A stretch of DNA of 14,907 bases, from positions 1 to 14,907 of the forward strand of contig SGPM01000508.1 in assembly GCA_004802725.1 (NCBI GenBank), in the 5' to 3' direction. Both the position numbers and the translations under genes were made by a program. Source of the stretch: Antrodiella citrinella. Its lineage: Eukaryota; Basidiomycota; Agaricomycetes; Polyporales; Steccherinaceae. This document shows positions 8,444 through 14,907 of the stretch, in pieces. The notes under the pieces were generated by a model. That model ran no database searches. It was given only the letters and a program-made list of their open reading frames with translations, and had not been told where the DNA came from. Position 1 is the first letter of the stretch, and every line of letters begins with the position of its first letter.

Positions 8444-8890
8444 ACCCGTGTTTTGGTGCTGCGTGCGTCTTGTATTGTATGTGTTGAGCCTTTGTCGAGG
8501 GCGAATACTTATGGTGAGTCCAGTTTAAGTGATTGTGTGGCGTGCGTGCTGATTTGTTGGTTTTGAAGTGTAAAGTCTTGTCACGATTATAAAGTCTGAC
8601 ATGCGACGCGTCCGCGGTTGCTCTTGTCGACGATCGGGAGACTAATAGCTCGTCTTGTACATTCTGTATCGTGCGTGCTAATGCTTGTAATGTTCACGTC
8701 GTGATGACGCTCGGCGTGCAATGCTCCCGAAGACCGCAAGAAAATGAACATAGTGACTGGAAATTTGGTGCGTCCAGTCGTCATGCACGCGCGTACTGAT
8801 TTTTTTTCTTTCGAAGTGTCGTGGTCGACATGCCAATCACATGGTGAACTGAGGGTGACTGGTTTAGTCGTGCTGACGCGCTGCTTTCAG
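8444..8890. other. Region with intron-like signals but no resolved gene
   Basis: No frame reads clearly as protein. Intron-like units appear on the + strand: GTGAGT at 8514 to AAG at 8568 with a GCTGAT branch-like site, GTGCGT at 8768 to AAG at 8817 with TACTGAT and a T-tract, and GTGAAC at 8844 to CAG at 8890 with CTGAC. The first two acceptors are both followed by TGT. If real, the short pieces between them would be 5' exons or leader of the unresolved region that starts at 8891. Confidence 0.3.
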
Positions 8891-11065
8891 GGCGTACCTT
8901 GTAAGACACGTCACGTCGAGGAAGAGAAGATGGTCTTCGTAGGTCCTCGTCGGTCCTGCCCAGACCTACGCACACCTTCCCTGACATGTCTGCAACAATC
9001 TGTACAGCCGATATCCGCCGTGACATGGGTAGTTCTGTTCGAAATGGCGAACGTTGATGTCGTGATTGTAGAGGTCTGTGGCTACTGCACGCCCAGTATT
9101 GCTGTCTTGTCGCAAAGCTATGCCTTGCATTGCACTTGCCAATACCCAGGATGAGCTCAATTCGTTTGACTTTTGGTCCGGTGCTAACATTCTGATTTCT
9201 AGTAGGTTTCCGATGTAAATGTCCAGGACGTGATTATTGTGCGCGCCCGCTGTCACTACGATCCGAAAAGCCCATGCACAGTGAGCGAGCATTTTACGCG
9301 CATATACTGACTTTATGCTAACTTGTCCCAGAGCTCAGTGGAAGCATGTCGACGTCCTCTGGCTCGGTCCGAATCCACGCCACTCCGGCGAAATCCCCCA
9401 GGACCCTAATCTGAACGCTTTCCACGCCTATTTTGCCTGTCAAACTCGACTTCACGCAGGTTCACGGCATTTATTTGCAAACCGAGCTGTCACCTCCACC
9501 GTCCGCCCAGGAATATCCCACCGGTGGACGTGCTTGTACGAATTTCTGCAGCTTATTTCGGTTACTGCGTGCGTGCGTTTGCTGCTGCTTGTTTGCATGA
9601 TTGTTCACAGCAATTCAGCAGAGACGGGTGCGCGGCGTGCCGTGGCGAATGGCATGGGATGGTGTTGGTGCGTCCTCGCCCGTCTGTGAGTCCCACCTTG
9701 TGCTTCTGGTTCTATTTTGCGTTGATCTTCGGAGCAAATGAAGCATTGAAGCTTATCAAAAAGCACCTCGACTCAGGGAAACAGAACGGGACGGACGCTT
9801 ATATTCCAATTCCAGCTTCATTACCTTTGTTCTTTTGCCGTAAAGCAGCACACACGTTAGTCAGTCAGTCCCCTCAGTGACTGCAGTTCCTTGTCCCTAG
9901 GATTCGAAACGGACGTTCCATAGCCCTCGTCCTCGTGACTCTCTTACACGATCGGAAGAAGACGAAGAACGGGTATTCTCGAAATCGTGGCCCTCGGTGC
10001 CGGCGGTGGCGGAGAACGTCACGGAGCGCCGACTCTTCGACCATGCCTCTACTTACCTCAACACCACGGAGACGACGCAGCGCATTTATCACCTCGTTTT
10101 CTCTGCATTTCAGGTCTAGGCTCGCAAACGTATCGATCACGTTATCGCAGGGCTGGTGTATACTTTTTCTCCGTCCTCGGTATCAGTAACTAAATCTCCC
10201 ATTGCTCGTTAATTCGGGGAAGAAATCGACTTATCCGTATGTCGTTTGCAGTATATTCCGCAAGGTCATTCAAAGTCCCCGCATCCACACGGCCACACAC
10301 CTGTCAGCGTGCGATCGTCAAAACGTGTATGCAGTACGTGACGGGACCCAGGCTGGCAAGTGTCCAACCCTAATCTGCGGAGAACGGCGACGGCTGGGAC
10401 TTATCTGAGAAAGGATATCTCGTACACACGTGGACGCCCACCTCGTCATGTGCTGATGCGATCTCTGCGTCTGCGTGCCGCTGTGCGCACACATATCGCC
10501 CGTACGCTGCCGCACCATCATATACGGTCGCTGGGACATACAGGACTTACCGGATAGTACGAGCAATCGTGCGAGGCTGCAGTTGATTGCGTTTCTGATG
10601 AGGATCGACGGGGAGTACTTCGGTCTTTGGGTATGACATGAACATAACGTGTCCTGGTATGTTTTTCTCCTTCCCTCCTTTCCTTCTCATGCGCAGGGTG
10701 ACAAACAACAGGGTGCTTTCTACTTTGCGTCCATGGGTATGTAACGATTCCATAACGGTCGCTACACAACGCACCTGGCTTGACATGCATTGCAACATTG
10801 CATTACGCTGTCAACTAGCAAGTCACTTTGGGAACCGCCGCGGTATGTTGTCAGCGGTGGCACGGACGAGCAAGCTAGTACTATAGCAGTCGCGCTCAAG
10901 GGGGTAGGTGATCACCGATTGAATGTGCGCAGATCACTTCTCACACTCAACGAGTCTCCATATGCGCCGTGCGTTCTGTTCTGTGTTCTCTTCCCTTTCC
11001 CTCCTGCTCACCCATCTTCCGCATCAAGGCCATCAAGTCAAATCCTAATCCAGACCCGACTATGA
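8891..11065 (+). CDS. Unrecognised intron-rich coding region, exon structure unresolved (gene or decaying gene)
   Basis: Several + strand segments look coding and are bounded by good splice signals. They are 8891-8938 (GVPCKTRHVEEEKMVF, before GTAGGT); 9150-9214 (DELNSFDFWSGANIL); 9206-9280, overlapping the last and so an alternative reading (VSDVNVQDVIIVRARCHY, before GTGAGC); 9460-9529 (HGIYLQTELSPPPSAQEYP); 9611-9667 (RRVRGVPWRMAWDGV); 9735-9855 (NEALKLIKKHLDSGKQNG); 9924-10113 (RSEEDEERVFSKSWP, then ERRLFDHASTYL and RIYHLVFSAF); 10252-10326 (YIPQGHSKSPHPHGHTP); 10544-10630 (LQLIAFLMRIDGEYFGLW); 10697-10740 (GDKQQGAFYFASM); and 10819 onward (WEPPRYVVSGGTDEQAS) to a TGA at 11063-11065. The segments from 9460 on can be joined in phase without a stop using introns of 66-217 bp, but some donors are weak and the model is not unique. 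Unspliced readings meet TGA 9412 and TAG 10117. I do not recognise the family. The segment 9924-10113 has the strongest coding character. Confidence 0.4.
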
Positions 11066-12230
11066 TTCTATGATCCCCTCCGGCCTCAAGCGTCCTGGAG
11101 TCCTGGGACGGTTCTTCCGCGCGCTCTCTTCTGTGCTGTTCGCGTCTGTCTGGTCTGTCTGGGGGGCACCACCATGAGAAGAAGCGACCAGATAGGAAGA
11201 TAGCAATGCAGACGGATCGCGCGATGGAGTACGATACGCACGATAGGCGCAGCAACGCTCCTCAAATGACTTGTTGCTTTTCCCCGAGAGTCTCCCTCTC
11301 CCCCTTCAGGTTCACCTTACCTAGGTTATCTTTCCGTTCCGTACGGCGTCCGGTCACCAACGATACCTTCTGTGTCATCATCCCATACGGTAAGTACTGC
11401 CATTCGGATGGTGGCCAAGGAACACGACCGAGCAGCCGAGCCCTTCGCGCCGGAGTTGGTTGAAGAGTACCCACCGGCAGGGTTGATGCAAAATGAAAGG
11501 GCTGCCTGCGGGGGTACTTATCTCGCGCAGGCGCGCGGGGAGGTGCACTGATCATGGACGAACTACAGATACCGTACCCATGAGGACTGACCTATCCCGT
11601 GCGTGTGCCCCGTTCGGCGTTGGAGCCTGCAGTTGGTTGTTCATTTTGTACCAGAATACGACGCCAGGTCGAGCGTCCGACACCGAATCCCGGGAGAGAC
11701 GGGAAGGAGGGCGCCCCGAGGCGTAGCGCTACACCTCGGGCGATGATCTGCATCATCATCTTGTGCATTTGTTGTCGAAACGTAAACGCGTGTTGGCATG
11801 CGACTCTCTTTGACCGACCTGTGTTGCAAGTTGCAGCGAGTAAAATGATTGTGTGATTTGATTGAGAGCGGTATGATCCAGGACTCGGACACATGGGAGA
11901 GGCGTGTCGCACCGTCTATGGCAATCGGGGGTCCTCCTCCCCGCTACTTATGGGTCAACTGTACAGTCCAGGCGTGAAAGTTCCCGTGGACGTCGTACTG
12001 ACATATTCCACCTGAACAGATTCCTAGGACGACGGTAGGCATGCCGCGAACGTCAAGCGCATTCTCCCGCGAAGGCTCTGGTGTGAACGCGGCGACATGT
12101 ACACGATGTTTCGCCACGACTGTTGCGTAGGCGTTGTTGCAGTAAATAGAATGTCCATGTATGATGCTAGAGGCCTATGATATGTTCTATGCTATGCCGC
12201 GGTTGATCCCAGATCTTTGAAGAAAGAGAC
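11066..12230. other. Long stretch without a recognisable gene
   Basis: About 1.2 kb in which open frames on both strands overlap and none has recognisable protein sense or a convincing chain of introns. The only item noted is a 47-codon ATG frame at 11408-11551 (begins MVAKEHDRAAEPFAPEL, contains VEEYPPAGLMQNERAA), fairly protein-like but unsupported. A GTAAGT at 11389 directly before it could be a splice donor. No RNA gene or repeat was recognised. Confidence 0.5.
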
Positions 12231-12325
12231 TGAGTTTGCCGCGTCCTTGCTGTTTTCGCGCTGAGCCCCTGGCAGCTGGCACGCAGCGGCAATCCTCAAA
12301 TTTGGCCAACCACAACTCTCACTCA

Positions 12326-12448
12326 CCTCCTCCTCCTCCTCCTCCCTCCTCCTTCCTTCCGTCCATCATCCATCACCCTCCCCCATTCCTCTCTCCTCGT
12401 CGTCCGACACGACGTACACGCTCCGGACAACGACGACGACGACGACGA
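12326..12448. repeat. CCT-rich pyrimidine tract and (CGA)6 in the leader of the HSF gene
   Basis: A CCT-repeat-rich pyrimidine tract at 12326-12360 is followed by C/T-rich DNA. A perfect (CGA)6 repeat lies at 12431-12448. They sit 320-440 bases upstream of the HSF-type start codon. CT-rich tracts near transcription starts are common in basidiomycete promoters, so this probably marks the promoter or leader. No clear array of heat-shock elements (alternating GAA/TTC) was found. Confidence 0.5.
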
Positions 12449-12766
12449 GAAACAATATTCTCCGTTGCTAGTCTCCGTTGCATCCCAGCACACCTTGCTT
12501 TGTCCAGCCGCCAGAAGTACCGAATCATCCTTGGTGGCTGATTTCTACCAGAGACGTTTCGTTCGTCATCCACACGGTCCAGGTCTGTTCCTCCGACCTT
12601 CTGCGAACATTTTCCGCCGCTCTTTCTTCCACCGGGGCTGACACGCTCCCATCCGACCATCCCGACTGGCTCCTGCCTCCCCGCATGCTGATTGCGTAGA
12701 TTGCTAGCGAACGGAAATCACGTCTGTCCTATTCTTTCCAAGAGACGTTCGAATCGACCACTTCTC

Positions 12767-14907
12767 ATGGACCCTCCCTCTTCCCACTACTCGCACGGAA
12801 TGTCTTCTGGGCACGGTGAGCCTCACTATTCCCAACAACAGCAGAGCCAGCAGCCCTCAGCGTAACACTGGCAGTCTCAGCAGTCTTCATGGCCCCAGCC
12901 GCCTCATCTCCTCCCGCCTACCCACAACCAGTCTTCATTCCCGTCCCCGTCCTCCCCGTCGACCGCCCTCAGTGACCATTATCAGCCCCCGTTCTACTCG
13001 GGCCAGTCCCAGACGCAGTCGTCCCAACAAGGCATGAACGAGCCAGGCATTGTGGATAGACAGTCCCTGTCGCTCAACCTCTCCTCCTTGTCCGTAGCAT
13101 CCCCGACTAACCTCTCGCCCGTGCACCCGTCGCCGCATCCCAATTCGCACATCTCGCCCATAACGCCCATCAGCCCGTCCAACGCGAGCCTGCACCAACA
13201 AAACTTGTCCCCGCACCACGCCGCCGCCGCCCACCACCACGCACACATGCAGCAGCCCTTCCAGTTCTCCCCCCCGGATCAGGGCGTACGCTACGACGAC
13301 CCTCAATACGACTACTCGAGTGGCAGGCGCCTCACGAGCAGCCGCTCTTCTTCCTCCTCGGAAAAGTCCGTACCGAGAAAGAGAAGTTTTACCACTGGGA
13401 CCCCCCTGGCCACTTCTCTAGAAGAATCGGCCGCGACGCCTGTTTCTGGAAGCTACGATCATTCCAATACCCCCATGGACACCTCTCCCTATGATGAAGT
13501 CGATATGGGCTACGGCGGACTAGACGCTGAAGGCAGCCCTGTGGACGGGAGCACGAGTGGTGGGGAGCAGGACGATCAGCTGAAGCCCCTCGACAGCCAG
13601 ATGTCGTCGTCCAATTTGTCGTCGATGAACTCGTCGGTCAACGTGCTCGGCAAGCCGCTGGGCACGAACAACTTTGTCACGAAGCTATATCAGTACGTCC
13701 CATGTCCTCCCTCTCCGTGCGGCGATTGCCTCAACCGATGGACGTCGCTTGCAGGATGATCAACGATCCCAAGTCGGCACAGTTTATCAGTTGGACAGAG
13801 CTCGGTACCAGGTATGCTTTCCCGCCGGTTCGGGGCATAATGAAGGCTTTGATCGCTCACGTCCTGTCAGCTTCGTTGTGTCCAACGTTGGCGAGTTCAG
13901 TCGAACCATTCTGGGGTCTCATTTCAAGCACAACAACGTCAGTCTTGTTCCCACGCTCCTGCCTGCGTTTGCTGACCTCTCCCCCGCTAGTTTTCGAGTT
14001 TTGTACGCCAACTGAACATGTACGGCTTCCATAAGATCAACCGGGTGAGTAGATCCGCGTTTGCATCGGCCAAATTGTGTGCTGAGCACTTTTATTAGAC
14101 ACCACGGGCGCAGCGCACGTCCGCCGACGTGCAGACTTGGGAGTTCTCGCACCACAAGTTCCTCCGCGGTCGCCCCGATCTGCTCGAGGAGATCAAGCGG
14201 AAGGCGCTGGAGCCCGACCCGTCTATCAAGCACCGGGTCGAGCTGCCAGGCGAGGTCGCCAACCAGCTCTCGCAGATGCGAGATGACAACAGGCGGCTGG
14301 TGCATGCGCTGAATTCGGAGAGAAACAAGGTCGACAAGCTGGCCAGTGTGACCAAGTTGCTGTATGACGTCGTGACGAAGGCATTCCCTGGCAGTGGTGA
14401 GTCATGTTTCATTTCCATTGCATCGTGCAGAGGGTGCAGGCTTCTGACCCCCCTTCTATTGCTTCCTGCTTGTTTCCCGCAGTCCCTCTATCGTTCCCCG
14501 CAGACATTCTGGATCCGAACGACAGTCCAAACATCATGGTGACGTCTCCGACGCACCAGATGGCCCAGTCGCACTTCGCCTCGTTGTCGTCATTGAGCAA
14601 CCCCTCGTTGCATTCATTACACTCCCTGAGCCCCAGCTCGAGCCCAACGGCCGCGGAGTTCCCCTCGCACACGCACACGCCGCACAACCTGTCGCGACAG
14701 CAGTCGTTCCAGCACATCCCGTACGAAAGCGCCGCCTCGATGCACGGGCACCACCCACACCTCGGACACATCTCCACCGCGCGGTACGAGACGGCGCTCT
14801 CGACGCCGCTGCCGCCGTCGCCCATTCCGACGGGCGGCATGGACGCGTTTGGCGACGACCGCGGGAGCGGGAAGCGGCAGAGGACGGTGGGCGGCGACGA
14901 GATCGGC
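12767..14907 (+). CDS. HSF-type transcription factor (3' end outside window; in-frame TAA at codon 33)
   Basis: Exons: 12767-13692, 13755-13811, 13871-13937, 13991-14044, 14099-14396 and 14483-14907, all with clean GT...AG introns of 53-86 bp, in frame for 609 codons and still open at the window end. A long Ser/Pro/Gln/His-rich N-terminus precedes the HSF DNA-binding domain (about residues 301-400): NNFVTKLYQMINDP, FISWTELGTSFVV, LGSHFKHNNFSSFVRQLNMY (recognition helix), YGFHKINR, WEFSHHKFLRGRPDLL. A hydrophobic-repeat coiled coil follows (LSQMRDDNRRLVHAL, VDKLASVTKLL), as in HSF trimerisation regions, then a Ser/His/Pro-rich tail and basic GKRQRT. It binds heat-shock-type elements or, if Sfl1-like, related sites; Hsf1 versus Sfl1 class cannot be settled by eye. 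TAA at 12863-12865 interrupts the Gln-rich N-terminus while frame and composition continue on both sides. ATG 13034 (codon 90) is the next start giving an intact domain. Confidence 0.93.

Noticed and set aside
8966..9292. A 108-codon - strand open frame
   Set aside because: No recognisable pattern, and it lies opposite + strand segments with better splice signals; chance open frames of this size are expected in DNA of this composition.
9315..9689. A 124-codon + strand open frame
   Set aside because: Its first part (QWKHVDVLWLGPNP) looks protein-like, but it starts inside a likely intron and its second half turns into a cysteine/valine-rich string that reads through a probable intron; left out as a separate gene.
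12748..12757. GTTCGAATC resembling a tRNA T-loop
   Set aside because: No matching stem, D-arm or anticodon arm upstream; it lies in the HSF gene leader.
9412..12865. Idea that TGA 9412, TAG 10117 and TAA 12863 reveal RIP-like C-to-T mutation
   Set aside because: Every stop codon is one C-to-T change away from CGA, CAG or CAA, so the observation carries no information without a comparison sequence.
12816..12874. 59-bp intron in the first HSF exon
   Set aside because: Donor and acceptor are good and the length fits, but splicing shifts the frame and leads to a TGA shortly after; no in-frame ATG exists upstream in the alternative phase.
12935..14840. Long - strand open frames opposite the HSF-type gene (for example 12935-13306 and 14409-14840)
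   Set aside because: They mirror Ser/His/Pro-rich coding repeats on the + strand, giving Gly/Val/Arg- or Cys-rich shadows.

Overview
The window looks like nuclear DNA of a filamentous basidiomycete (mushroom-type, Agaricomycete). Genes are packed on both strands and cut by many short introns of about 50-90 bp with GTRNGT-like donors, CTAAC/CTGAC-like branch sites and YAG acceptors. The recognisable products fit: F-box proteins of the expanded agaricomycete kind, an NPIW-type mitochondrial carrier, and a heat-shock-factor-type transcription factor. Exon structures below were read by hand from splice signals, phase continuity and protein sense; no search was run.

Left part (1-4720): two F-box/LRR-like paralogues on the + strand. 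The first (1-1151) lacks its 5' end at the window edge. The second (1743-4217) is complete and is best read as three exons, giving about 786 residues. It is peppered with single N bases (2659-4052, a few more to 4720). About two thirds of the isolated Ns fall on third codon positions. That suggests two or more similar functional copies or alleles merged in the assembly, rather than random poor sequence. Three of the Ns act as extra bases and break the frame.

Middle part (4743-8394): on the - strand, a complete four-exon mitochondrial carrier (331 aa, RIM2/pyrimidine-nucleotide type) lies downstream of a complete multi-exon gene for a nuclear protein with one N-terminal BRCT domain. The BRCT gene is divergent from a five-exon + strand gene for a small coiled-coil protein that resembles the INO80 subunit F motif. 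The two share a short intergenic region that probably works as a bidirectional promoter.

Right part (8395-14907): 8395-11065 has no gene that reads through cleanly, but it holds a series of convincing short + strand exon-like segments with good splice signals. I describe it as an unresolved intron-rich or decaying gene. 11066-12230 holds nothing I can name. From 12767 to the window end runs a six-exon HSF-type transcription factor gene (3' end outside the window). Its DNA-binding domain is intact, but there is an in-frame TAA at codon 33.

There is no operon-like organisation, and no rRNA, tRNA, transposon or CRISPR was recognised. I did not find a clearly new biological system. The points most worth a second look are the merged F-box copies, the unresolved 8.4-11.1 kb region, the BRCT gene assembled from very short exons, and the early stop in the HSF gene.
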